Below the pieces are notes generated by a model. It made no database searches and was not told the DNA's origin. It saw only the letters and a list, made by a program, of their open reading frames with translations. DNA of 64,000 nucleotides from UBA5009 sp038043185 (lineage in GTDB: Bacteria; Bdellovibrionota; Bdellovibrionia; Bdellovibrionales; Bdellovibrionaceae): NCBI GenBank assembly GCA_038043185.1, contig JBBTCO010000012.1:45170-109169 (forward strand), given 5' to 3'. Of this stretch, positions 8,088 through 16,118 are shown in pieces (positions within the stretch are counted from its first letter, which is position 1; each line of letters begins with the position of its first letter). A program made the position numbers and the translations under genes.

Positions 8088-9509
8088 ATGTTGATGCGAT
8101 GGTGGTCCATATTTTCTTTGACCTCTTTTGGGGTACTTATCCTGGTTATTATTTTTGTAACCAGAAAGCCGCTTTGTATTGATTCCAGGCTTGTAGAAAA
8201 AATTGACAGGATTTCTGGTTCCACAAGGGACGAAATTTATCGCTGTGACATGAATAAAGCGGTTCGTTTCAGCACTTATTGGACACAGCACAGTCGAGAA
8301 GTGACTTTGCGGCTATCAGCGATCGAGCTTGTTCTAGAAAAATTAAATTATTTAAAAACAGAGTCTCCACGAGTAGTTATTTTAAACGACAAGAAACAGC
8401 TTGTTTACTTCCATTCATCGACTCTGTATTTATCTGAAGATTTATTTTCCAAACCAGGATGGTTAGAAAGAGAATTAATCAAATTCTGGCTTCGTGAAAA
8501 AAATGAAAATATTTTTTCTCAGAATCCTTTGCTTGCCGAAGCCCTCGTCGAAAATATTCTTATGGTTTCTGTGGGAAACTACCAGTTAGCAAAGTATGAT
8601 ATTAAAAATAAAGATTCTTTAAGTTATTTATGGCTACAAAATTTAAGAGCCTCTTCCCTCGAGTGTCGGTATTCAAGAAAATTTTCGGATAGTATTTCAT
8701 TTTGTTTAACGGATGGTTCAAAAACTCAGCTGCAAGACATGAAAATTTATTTTGTTCGCGCATGGATGGAGTCATTTCGTGTTATAAAATTGCCCGAGCA
8801 GTTGATGTTTTTGCGTTCAGTTGCCGAATTGACCCCAGAAGGAATTCAAAAAACAAAGTTCGGGGGGCGATTTTTGATTGAATTGGCCAGTCGACTCGAA
8901 AAATATGGCATGAATCAAACGGTGGATAACCCTGAATTTGATTTGGTTTATGCCTTAGATAAAAAACTTGAAAACAATGGAAATTTGAAAAAATCCGTTC
9001 AAGAATTTTCCCGAAACAATGAACATCTTCGCATAGCCCTGATGGATCAAGAGAAGGTTTTATTTCTTCCCTCGGGACTATCCTTATCAAAAAAATCTTT
9101 AAAATCTTGGAAGGCCCGTCATTTAATTTATCAGAGTTGTTCGGGCATGAGCTTTAAACAGATTAGTTCATTTGATTTAGTCGCAGACAAACTGTTATTG
9201 ATCCGTTCTTGTGATCAGAGCGAGAGTCGCTCTTTGCAAAAATATTATAAATCAGGCATTACAGGCTTCGCTAGTCAGAATCCATTCTCATCTTTTATTC
9301 ATTTTCACCTTCCTTCCGTGGCTCTTAAATCAAACGAATTGAACTCACAAAAAGATGTTTTTGAAATGCTTGAGCAAAAAACCATGGACCAATCTGTGGT
9401 TCAAAGTTTTGGCTGGCAACAGTTGGTCTGGAAAAAAGATTTGCACGCCTATGCGCCAAAGGCTTATATAGACGCTATTGATTTATTTCGCCTACCAGCT
9501 AGGTTATAG
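8088..9509 (+). CDS. Membrane-anchored periplasmic protein of unknown function
   Basis: 473 residues. The ATG has GAGAGAGG upstream. One membrane segment at about residues 5-26 is followed by a long soluble region, so an inner-membrane anchor with a periplasmic body is likely. Scattered cysteines (CIDS, IYRCDMN, LECRYS, SFCLTD, YQSCSGM, IRSCDQSES) could form disulphides. No known domain or catalytic motif is recognised. Its last 20 or so codons form the outer left arm of the palindromic element at 9445-9717, which is unusual. It is convergent with panD. Confidence 0.8.
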   Translation: MLMRWWSIFSLTSFGVLILVIIFVTRKPLCIDSRLVEKIDRISGSTRDEIYRCDMNKAVRFSTYWTQHSREVTLRLSAIELVLEKLNYLKTESPRVVILNDKKQLVYFHSSTLYLSEDLFSKPGWLERELIKFWLREKNENIFSQNPLLAEALVENILMVSVGNYQLAKYDIKNKDSLSYLWLQNLRASSLECRYSRKFSDSISFCLTDGSKTQLQDMKIYFVRAWMESFRVIKLPEQLMFLRSVAELTPEGIQKTKFGGRFLIELASRLEKYGMNQTVDNPEFDLVYALDKKLENNGNLKKSVQEFSRNNEHLRIALMDQEKVLFLPSGLSLSKKSLKSWKARHLIYQSCSGMSFKQISSFDLVADKLLLIRSCDQSESRSLQKYYKSGITGFASQNPFSSFIHFHLPSVALKSNELNSQKDVFEMLEQKTMDQSVVQSFGWQQLVWKKDLHAYAPKAYIDAIDLFRLPARL

Positions 9510-9717
9510 TTCATTTTCTTTTAAAATATTTCCCTCCACCGAAAAAGCTCAAACATAACGTTTGGCCTACATGTTTGCAGTAGGACGAAGGCCAAACATG
9601 TAGGCCAAGCCGAACTCGTTTTTCGGTGGAGGGAAATATTTTAAAAGAAAACGAAAAGTAGCTGCGTGGTAGGCGAAATAAATCAATAGCGCCATATAAA
9701 CTTTTGGCGTAGCTCGT
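9445..9717. repeat. Mirror element A (core family 1) built on the 3' end of the upstream gene
   Basis: Long interrupted palindrome centred near 9582. The inner arms 9514-9546 and 9619-9651 are perfect 33-bp inverse complements. Next outward, 9473-9497 and 9667-9691 are perfect over 25 bp. The outermost parts match with substitutions. The left outer arm is the coding 3' end of the gene ending at 9509, so the right arm is an inverted copy of it. The core 9547-9618 begins GCTCAAACATAACGTTTGGC and ends GCCAAGCCGAACTCG, with its own inner hairpin. The core ends recur in the elements at 9718-9981 and 41147-41278. Confidence 0.9.
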
Positions 9718-9981
9718 TTCTGATTAAAGAATTGCGTTTAGAAAGCCGTAGAATCAACGCATCTAGTTTCTTTAGTTTTGAGTTTCCTTTTTTAAAATCT
9801 TTTTGCCTACTCAAAAACGAGTTCGGCTTGGCGTTTGCCTTTGCTTCCCCTGCAAAGGCAAATGCCAAACGTTATGTCTGAGCTTTTTGAGTAGGCAAAA
9901 AGATTTTAAAAAAGGAAACTCAAAACTAAAGATCTCGGGTATTAAATTTGTGACTTTCCAAGCGTAATTCTTTAATCCGAT
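9718..9981. repeat. Mirror element B (core family 1) built on the 3' end of panD
   Basis: Palindrome centred near 9850 that abuts element A. The inner arms 9771-9817 and 9884-9930 are perfect 47-bp inverse complements; the right one reaches the panD stop codon. Outward, 9723-9746 corresponds to inverted panD codons I-K-E-L-R-L-E-S with four differences, all synonymous. The core 9818-9883 is in the opposite orientation to core A (starts CGAGTTCGGCTTGGC, ends GCCAAACGTTATGTCTGAGC). A and B together fill the intergenic space between the two convergent genes and could also act as a bidirectional terminator. Confidence 0.9.
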
Positions 9982-10309
9982 TCTGCTGGTCGACGAAAAC
10001 GACTTGGGGTTTGTGTATTTTTGCTTCGTTGATGTCACAGGTTAAGTAAGAAACAATAATGACCACATCACCTGGCTGAACCAATCGAGCAGCGGCGCCA
10101 TTTAGGCAAACTTCTTGAGGACGACCTTCGATGACGTAGGTGGAAAATCTTTCGCCATTGTTGCAGTTTAAGATGTCGACCTTTTCATTAAGAAATAAAC
10201 CGGCGGCTTCAATTAGTTTTGGATCAATGGATACGGAGCCTTCATAAGACAAATCCGCTTGAGTAACGGTGGCGCGGTGGATTTTAGATTTCATTAATGT
10301 GATATTCAT
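9926..10309 (-). CDS. panD: Aspartate 1-decarboxylase precursor
   Basis: 127 residues, normal length. It makes beta-alanine from aspartate for pantothenate. The proenzyme self-cleaves before the Ser of YEGSVSID (about residues 23-27), giving the pyruvoyl group. KIHRATVTQADL at the N-terminus and NGAAARLVQPGDVVIIVSY are family signatures. It is the last gene of the pan/coa operon, 8 bp after coaX. Its 3' coding end is mirrored in inverted orientation across the intergenic element at 9718-9981, so the C-terminal tail (ESHKFNTRDL) lies in repeat-derived or repeat-donating DNA. Confidence 0.96.
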   Translation of the reverse strand: MNITLMKSKIHRATVTQADLSYEGSVSIDPKLIEAAGLFLNEKVDILNCNNGERFSTYVIEGRPQEVCLNGAAARLVQPGDVVIIVSYLTCDINEAKIHKPQVVFVDQQNRIKELRLESHKFNTRDL

Positions 10310-10317
10310 AAAACTTC

Positions 10318-11088
10318 CTATTGATTCATTTGTAACGAAATTAATAAACCTTTTAAAACTAAATCTGGAACAATTTGGTCAAATATTTTTTCATTTTCAA
10401 AAAGATGAGAAAATCCCCCCGTGCCAATGACCACTGCTTTTTCATCAGGAAAACATTCGCGTTGGAGGCGATTTGAAATCTCGCGAATTGTGCCTAAATG
10501 TCCAAAGTATAAACCCGATTGAATACTTTCAACCGTCGATCTTCCCAAGGTTTCGTCTTTAGGAACAATTTCAACTGCGGGAAGTTTTGCGGTTTTATTT
10601 TCCAAGGATTCCATAGAAATTCGTAAGCCCGCAACAATGGTTCCGCCCAGGTATTCCTTTTTTTTGTTAATGGCACAAAATGTTGTTGCCGTTCCCAAAT
10701 CCACAATCACTAAATTTTGATTTGGGTGTATGTGTGTAGCAGCGATCGAATTAGCAATGCGATCAGCACCAACCTCAATGGGATTGCGATATTTAATTTG
10801 TAAACCCGTTTTAACTCCGGCCTGCAAGAAAAAGGGATCGATATTAAAATACTTTTGACAGGCACCACGCAAGGAGTACACCACGTCGGGGACAACCGAG
10901 CAGATAACAATTCGTCGTATAAAAGCTGGATCAATAGAGTTTTCACGAAGAACCGATCTTAAAAAGACCCCGATTTCATCCGAAGATGAACCTTGCTTGG
11001 AATTGCGGCGAAACCCCAGTTTCATTTGGTCGCGCTCGAAAACTCCACCGTAGATTTGACTGTTGCCCACATCTAAACACAAAATCAT
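10318..11088 (-). CDS. coaX: Type III pantothenate kinase
   Basis: 256 residues. It phosphorylates pantothenate, the first step of CoA synthesis. The ASKHA-fold signatures are LCLDVGNSQIYGGVF (phosphate 1), GADRIANSIAA and VIVDLGTATTFCAI (phosphate 2), then GGTIVAGLRIS. The start overlaps the coaBC stop as ATGA, and panD follows after 8 bp. Type III enzymes are not feedback-inhibited by CoA (family knowledge), and no type I kinase is seen in the window. Confidence 0.96.
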   Translation of the reverse strand: MILCLDVGNSQIYGGVFERDQMKLGFRRNSKQGSSSDEIGVFLRSVLRENSIDPAFIRRIVICSVVPDVVYSLRGACQKYFNIDPFFLQAGVKTGLQIKYRNPIEVGADRIANSIAATHIHPNQNLVIVDLGTATTFCAINKKKEYLGGTIVAGLRISMESLENKTAKLPAVEIVPKDETLGRSTVESIQSGLYFGHLGTIREISNRLQRECFPDEKAVVIGTGGFSHLFENEKIFDQIVPDLVLKGLLISLQMNQ

Positions 11089-12389
11089 AAATTAACCCCG
11101 CTTAATACGGCCTGCGAAATTTGCAGATTCAATTGATCAAGATCGGAACATTCTTGAAATTTTATTTGTCGAGATTGCTCGGCGGAACAAAAAGAAAAAG
11201 CATGAAGCTGTTTGGTTTTATCTATTTTTGAGGTGTCATTATGAACAACAAAATCACATCCCGAAAGTTGAAATAATTTAGCTACTTTATCGTAAATTTC
11301 GGATTCAGTTGAATTTGCCGTGAGTTTAAATCCAATAAGTTTAAGGTTTTTATTTTTTGATAAGGATTTTATTGAATCGATAAGCTTAGGATTTTTTTTA
11401 AGTTTTAAAACAAGTTCTTTATCAGATGAAATTTTATGAATTCCATTGAGTGGGCCCTGACTTGATTCAATACTGGCTACAGAATAATCACTGACGGCAG
11501 CACTGTGAATTAAAAAATCATATTCATGTTCTTGCACTTCTGAAAATAAGGTATTTTTGAAATTTTCATAATCGGTAAATGTTTTTAAGGACAATCCAGA
11601 ATTAGATTTTCTTATTTCATTTTTATAGGGACTATTTTCAGATAACAGCAGAGTCACGCTGGCGCCAAGCTCTTGCAGTGAATTGGCAATTCCAACGCCG
11701 GTGCTGCCCGTGCTCAGATTCGTGATGGCGCGCACGTGGTCGATCTTTTCTTGAGTTCCGCCAGCAGTAATTAAAATTCTTGGCATTTTATTTAAATTTG
11801 TAAGTGCAGTTCGGGATTGGTCGTCTATTAAAGATTTTGACGAAGAAAGTTTTTCTAAAACGCATTGTAAAATCAAATCGGGATCTAAAAGTTTTCCATA
11901 GCCTTCTTCTTTGCAAGCCAGAATTCCAGTCGCGGAATCTAAAATAGAAACGCCAATCGATTTCAATTTTTTCATCGATTCTTGAGTTAACGGATGATCC
12001 AGCATGCTGGTGTTCATGGCAGGAGCAATTAAAAAAGGCTTTTTAAAATCGTGAGCTAAAAATAAGGTGGAAGCTAAATCATCACCGATGCCATGGGATA
12101 TTTTATTTATATAATTAGCGGTGGCAGGTGCGACCAAAACCAAGTCAGCTTCCCGCACAAGATGAATATGATCCATCATCGAACCGCGCGCATAAATATC
12201 ACTGATTACTGGATTTCCGGAAAGGCCTTCCAATGTGGCTTCGCCAATAAACTTAAGCGCCGAAGCCGTGGCAACAACTTGCACCGATATATTTTGTTGG
12301 CTAAGGCGGGAAATCACTTGGCAAGCTTTGTAGCAGGCAATCGAACCTGTCATAATAAATAAAACTTTTGAACGCGAAGAGTTTAGCAT
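11085..12389 (-). CDS. coaBC: Bifunctional phosphopantothenoylcysteine decarboxylase / phosphopantothenate-cysteine ligase
   Basis: 434 residues from the ATG at 12389, which has GGAG 7 nt upstream and overlaps the panC stop by 7 bp; the longer frame upstream would lie inside panC. The N-terminal flavoprotein (CoaC) shows IMTGSIACYKACQVISRL, the His of HIHLVREADL, APAMNTSML and the Cys of GILACKEEGYGK. The C-terminal CoaB ligase starts ILITAGGTQEKIDHVRAITN, with STGSTGVGIA and the Lys-rich KISSDKELVLKLKKNPKL. It converts 4'-phosphopantothenate and cysteine to 4'-phosphopantetheine, following coaX in the pathway. Confidence 0.95.
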   Translation of the reverse strand: MLNSSRSKVLFIMTGSIACYKACQVISRLSQQNISVQVVATASALKFIGEATLEGLSGNPVISDIYARGSMMDHIHLVREADLVLVAPATANYINKISHGIGDDLASTLFLAHDFKKPFLIAPAMNTSMLDHPLTQESMKKLKSIGVSILDSATGILACKEEGYGKLLDPDLILQCVLEKLSSSKSLIDDQSRTALTNLNKMPRILITAGGTQEKIDHVRAITNLSTGSTGVGIANSLQELGASVTLLLSENSPYKNEIRKSNSGLSLKTFTDYENFKNTLFSEVQEHEYDFLIHSAAVSDYSVASIESSQGPLNGIHKISSDKELVLKLKKNPKLIDSIKSLSKNKNLKLIGFKLTANSTESEIYDKVAKLFQLSGCDFVVHNDTSKIDKTKQLHAFSFCSAEQSRQIKFQECSDLDQLNLQISQAVLSGVNL

Positions 12390-13165
12390 AAGGACTCTCC
12401 TTCGATTTCGATATTGTCGATCAAACGTATCTGTCCCAAATTTGCAGCGATAAAACGTCGATTCCAATGGTCTTCGACATAATCCACTTTAAATCCCAAT
12501 TGATTGAGTTGATATTTTATTTCTTCAGCTGATTGAGTTTTATTTAAGTTTTGATAAATCGAAGCTGCTGTTTTTCTTTGCTCATCATTAAGGCGTAAAT
12601 TGCGTGAACTCATAGCCAAGCCATCTTGCTCTCGGGTCGTCGCCACTGGAACAATTTCAACTTCCATAAAAAAACTTTTCACCATTCCTTGAATCAGTTT
12701 AAGTTGCTGAAAATCTTTTTCTCCAAAATAAGCTTTTGTCGGTTTAACCAGTTGAAGCAACTTCATAACGATAGTTAAAACTCCATCAAAATGTCCCGGG
12801 CGATGAGCTCCGCATAAGATTTTACTTTCAACATTCTCTTGCACACGGTATCGATAGCCATCGGCATAAATATCAGAATATTTCGGTGCAAAGATAAGGT
12901 CGACTCCATTTTCAGCAGCAAGATTATAATCTTGTTCCCAAGTTTTTGGATATTTTTCTAGATCTTCAGAATTATTAAACTGAGTGGGATTAACATAAAT
13001 ACTTAAAACTGAAATTTTATTTTCTTTACGAGATTTCACTAGTAAAGAAGCGTGGCCTTGATGAAGAGCTCCCATGGTGGGAACAAAGCCTACAGTGGCA
13101 AGGCCTTGTGTTTTTCGCCAAGCGCGAAGTTGTTCAATGCTGTCAATGACAAGTGGCGATTTCAT
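12383..13165 (-). CDS. panC: Pantothenate synthetase (pantoate-beta-alanine ligase)
   Basis: 260 residues, slightly shorter than the usual 280. It condenses pantoate and beta-alanine with ATP. Nucleotidyltransferase signatures: VGFVPTMGALHQGHASLL (HxGH-type), SIYVNPTQFNNSEDLEKYP, GAHRPGHFDGVLTIVMKLL, FGEKDFQQL and SSRNLRL (KMSKS-like SSRN). The ATG overlaps the panB stop by 4 bp. Beta-alanine comes from panD and pantoate from panB plus a reductase in the same operon. Confidence 0.97.
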   Translation of the reverse strand: MKSPLVIDSIEQLRAWRKTQGLATVGFVPTMGALHQGHASLLVKSRKENKISVLSIYVNPTQFNNSEDLEKYPKTWEQDYNLAAENGVDLIFAPKYSDIYADGYRYRVQENVESKILCGAHRPGHFDGVLTIVMKLLQLVKPTKAYFGEKDFQQLKLIQGMVKSFFMEVEIVPVATTREQDGLAMSSRNLRLNDEQRKTAASIYQNLNKTQSAEEIKYQLNQLGFKVDYVEDHWNRRFIAANLGQIRLIDNIEIEGESLC

Positions 13166-13965
13166 GATTTTGCGGTCTCCTCATAAGAGTGTTGCAGAGT
13201 TGGAAATTCCTGCTCGACAACCTCGCTATGAAATTCATTAACGGCATCACGAATTAATTCCATGCCATCTAAATATTTTTTCAAAAATTTTGGTGAAAAT
13301 CCGGTGTTCATTCCTAGCAGATCTTGCAACACCAGGACTTGGCCATCGACTTCGGATCCAGCGCCAATGCCAATCACTGGGATGTGTAATGATTTTGCAA
13401 TTTCTGCAGCTAGTGATGAAGGCACGCATTCTAGCACCAAAGAAAAACATCCAGCCTCTTGAAGATCCAAAGCTTGTTTTTTAATTTTCTCTTGTGCGGA
13501 TTTTTCTCGTCCTTGAATCTTAAAACCACCCAACATATGAACAGATTGAGGAGTCAGACCAAGATGTCCCATGACGGGAACTCCCGACTGAACAATGTGA
13601 TGGACCAATTCCAAATGTCCATCGGCACCTTCCAATTTTACTGCATGAGCTCCGGCTTGCATGAGTTTTTCTACGGCGTTCATGTTTTCACTCAAACTTT
13701 TACGAAATGAAAGGAAAGGCAAATCCGCTATGATAAATTTTGTGGGGGCCCCCCGTGATACAGCCGCGGTATGCAAAGCCATCATGTCCACGGTCGCATT
13801 CAGTGTGCTGTTGTGACCATGCATGACCATTGCTAAGGAATCACCGACTAAAAGACAATCGATCTTGGTTTGATTTAAAATTTTGGCAAAAGTCGAATCG
13901 TAACAAGTGATCATGGAAATTTTTTTATGAGCTCGCTTGTGTTCGATGAAATCAAGAATTGTCAT
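13162..13965 (-). CDS. panB: 3-methyl-2-oxobutanoate hydroxymethyltransferase
   Basis: 267 residues, usual length. It makes ketopantoate from 2-oxoisovalerate and methylene-tetrahydrofolate. Signatures: ISMITCYDSTFAKI, LLVGDSLAMVMHGHNSTL (metal Asp), PFLSFRKS, GAHAVKLEGADGH, VPVMGHLGLTPQSVH, and VIGIGAGSEVDGQVLVLQDLLG. The ATG overlaps the upstream DUF2520 gene by 4 bp and the stop overlaps panC by 4 bp, so translation is probably coupled along the operon. Confidence 0.97.
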   Translation of the reverse strand: MTILDFIEHKRAHKKISMITCYDSTFAKILNQTKIDCLLVGDSLAMVMHGHNSTLNATVDMMALHTAAVSRGAPTKFIIADLPFLSFRKSLSENMNAVEKLMQAGAHAVKLEGADGHLELVHHIVQSGVPVMGHLGLTPQSVHMLGGFKIQGREKSAQEKIKKQALDLQEAGCFSLVLECVPSSLAAEIAKSLHIPVIGIGAGSEVDGQVLVLQDLLGMNTGFSPKFLKKYLDGMELIRDAVNEFHSEVVEQEFPTLQHSYEETAKS

Positions 13966-14693
13966 AAATCCCTCGTGTTGATGTTTTGTGATTCAGCAAA
14001 GGCGGAATAAATTTTTTGAAATGAGTCGTCTTGCAAAGCCATAAGATTTTTTTTAATAGTGACCAGATCTTTTCGTTTCAAGGGGCCTGTCAGGGCCTTT
14101 TCCCGATGAAGCAAATAATTTTGTAAGATGGTTTGTAAATAAATATCGGTTGCTGCGGGCGGAAGACCCATTTCGTTTAATCCTTGATTCATTTTTTCCC
14201 AAAGCAGGATGGGCATCGTTCCGCCAAGAACACAGAGACTGTGATAAAGAGATTTTTGATGGGCAGGAAGTGTCGAAAAAGAATTTTCAAATGAAGGAAA
14301 AACTTCTTTTAAAGAGGGAATCCCTGTTACAACAAAGTGTATTTTTTTATAAACATCTAATTCATACAGATCGGGTCCAAAACTCATTAAGGGATGAATT
14401 GATGCAAGATCTGCAAAATTGTTAGCTCCAGAAAAGTGAATCCACATGGATTTATCTGAGGCCAACAGACGATGTGCTTGAAAAAAATCTTCAATAGAAG
14501 AATCAGAGATGGCTAAAAGGATATGGGTAGCTTTGCTTATTTTTGAATGAAGATCCGCGATGGAATTGTCTTTGCGGTTCCATTGAAGAATTTCTGTCGA
14601 AGGCAATTTCAGAGAGCTTAAATAGAAATAGAGATGTCTGGCCAAGGCGCCAGTGCCTATTAATGCATATCGATGTGTTGGTACCTGTCCCAT
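13962..14693 (-). CDS. Rossmann-like plus DUF2520 protein, candidate ketopantoate reductase
   Basis: 243 residues from the ATG at 14693 (GGAGA just upstream). A TTG at 14708 would add five. The N-terminal Rossmann domain begins YALIGTGALARHLYFYLSSL, a dinucleotide-binding GxGxxA pattern. The second half (SGANNFADLASIHPLMSFGP...) has the DUF2520 look, helical with a conserved HPL segment. As first gene of the panB-panC-coaBC-coaX-panD operon it fills the position of the missing ketopantoate reductase. Reductases of this Rossmann/DUF2520 type (PanG) have been reported in Francisella as I recall. The assignment here is inferred from fold and context. Confidence 0.8.
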   Translation of the reverse strand: MGQVPTHRYALIGTGALARHLYFYLSSLKLPSTEILQWNRKDNSIADLHSKISKATHILLAISDSSIEDFFQAHRLLASDKSMWIHFSGANNFADLASIHPLMSFGPDLYELDVYKKIHFVVTGIPSLKEVFPSFENSFSTLPAHQKSLYHSLCVLGGTMPILLWEKMNQGLNEMGLPPAATDIYLQTILQNYLLHREKALTGPLKRKDLVTIKKNLMALQDDSFQKIYSAFAESQNINTRDL

Positions 14694-14786
14694 AAGTCTC
14701 CGGATCAAGTCCTAGTCACAGCAATCTAACATTTCTTTACAAAAAAACAAGATGTCTTGATTGCTTGCAACAAATAGGGCATCTGA

Positions 14787-15536
14787 ATGAGTATGAAATG
14801 GTTTTACTGGTCTTTAATCTCTGTTGTTTTGCTATCAGGCATTGGAATCTCGGTTTATTTTGGTATTCAGCCAAAACCAGTACCTAAAATTAGTTTAAGT
14901 GGCTTTGAAAATCCCGAAGAAATGGGAAGTTCGCTATTTAAGCGCTTGCGTTTAGAAATTCAATCGATGCCGATTGTATTTTTGGGGGTTAGCCCCGAGC
15001 AAAAGACTCATTATGAAATTTGGCAAGAATTATTACTTTCAGCCAACGAGCCAGGCTGGAAATACGACCTGATCGTCATTGAAAAAAACTTACCTTACAT
15101 TGAAATTTTTCAAAAAAATCCTGCATTTCAAGTTGAAGCCATGGATTTAAAAGAAGATTTTGAACGATTAGCCGCTGGCTTAAAAAAGGCAGCAGCAGAA
15201 AAAAAACGAATCGCGGTGCTTGCACCTAGCATTTACATTACTAGTATACTTAAAGGTAACATTGCTGATCGCTTAAAAAGCGAACTCGACATCAAGGGCG
15301 TTAGTTTTTCAGCCTCGACTTTCCCCTTAAGCGCCGACCAGGAAAAAAATATGGATATTCCATGTATCCTCAATCAAGCAGATCGCACTGGAGTAGGACA
15401 ATTTGGTTGTTTTGTCGTTAATTCTGCACGGCCATTGTATCGTAAGAAAAAAGTAGTGGGGAAATATCCGGGTGCGGTTAATCAAATTGGGGCGCATGAG
15501 TATTTGGTGATTTTTAATCCGGAAAAAATATTTTAA
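14787..15536 (+). CDS. Membrane-anchored protein of unknown function
   Basis: 249 residues with one N-terminal membrane segment (about residues 5-27, IGISVYFGI). The soluble part has alternating strands and helices (IVFLGVSPEQ, YDLIVIEKNLPY, RIAVLAPSIYITSIL) like a periplasmic alpha/beta fold, but no motif identifies a family. It is divergent from the pan/coa operon with 93 bp between starts. No function assigned. Confidence 0.72.
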   Translation: MSMKWFYWSLISVVLLSGIGISVYFGIQPKPVPKISLSGFENPEEMGSSLFKRLRLEIQSMPIVFLGVSPEQKTHYEIWQELLLSANEPGWKYDLIVIEKNLPYIEIFQKNPAFQVEAMDLKEDFERLAAGLKKAAAEKKRIAVLAPSIYITSILKGNIADRLKSELDIKGVSFSASTFPLSADQEKNMDIPCILNQADRTGVGQFGCFVVNSARPLYRKKKVVGKYPGAVNQIGAHEYLVIFNPEKIF

Positions 15537-15551
15537 TTGAGTTGGATGGCT

Positions 15552-15968
15552 TCATTGAAGCGCAAAATAAACTAACTGCATCCACATCAAAACAACAATC
15601 ACCCAACCAGCCGCAAATGTAAGAACTCGTTTTTCCAAACGGTTGCTGCCCAAATGAACCCATGAGTGACAAAGGCGGCTAACGACAAAAAGCCAAGCCA
15701 AAAATATCGTCGCACTGTTGGTTGAACCAATAGAAATAGAGAGCAGACAAGTAATAAAGAATAAAAGTGGCACCTGGAATTGATGGTCATAGTGACGTGC
15801 AACCAAAATGGTTCGGTCTGAGGGGCCCTGACCAGTGTAAGCTCTAAAATATTTTGCTGCTACTTCGCCGGATTTTATAGCGCGAAGACGAGTGCGAAAC
15901 GTCAATAATGCAAGCAACCACATATAAAAAATATAAAAGGCCATTGGAAAAATAAGTTGGTTTTTCAT
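15552..15968 (-). CDS. MAPEG-family membrane protein
   Basis: 138 residues from the ATG at 15968; a GTG at 16004 would add twelve residues but neither start has a clear Shine-Dalgarno. Four hydrophobic helices are visible (FPMAFYIFYMWLLALLTF; VPLLFFITCLLSIS; AWLFVVSRLCHSWVHLGSN; FAAGWVIVVLMWMQLVYFAL). The segment after helix 1 (FRTRLRAIKSG...KYFRA) and the VSRLCHSWVHLGSN loop match the MAPEG superfamily (eicosanoid and glutathione metabolism in eukaryotes). The bacterial role is unknown. Convergent with the preceding gene, 15 bp apart. Confidence 0.8.
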   Translation of the reverse strand: MKNQLIFPMAFYIFYMWLLALLTFRTRLRAIKSGEVAAKYFRAYTGQGPSDRTILVARHYDHQFQVPLLFFITCLLSISIGSTNSATIFLAWLFVVSRLCHSWVHLGSNRLEKRVLTFAAGWVIVVLMWMQLVYFALQ

Positions 15969-16118
15969 AGGGAAGAGATTAGCAATCGGCGGTCTTTCAG
16001 TCACGCATGAAAGCTGCTACCAATACTGATTGCTTGATCTCGAACGTTATCACGTCGCAATAATTTTACTATAATTAATAACGCATTCGACCGATGTTCG
16101 ATATTCAGCAACACGTGT

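Noticed and set aside
9541..9930. Elements A and B as ordinary rho-independent terminators only
   Set aside because: They may terminate transcription, but arms of over 90 bp that extend into coding sequence and a shared core at distant loci are not explained by termination alone.
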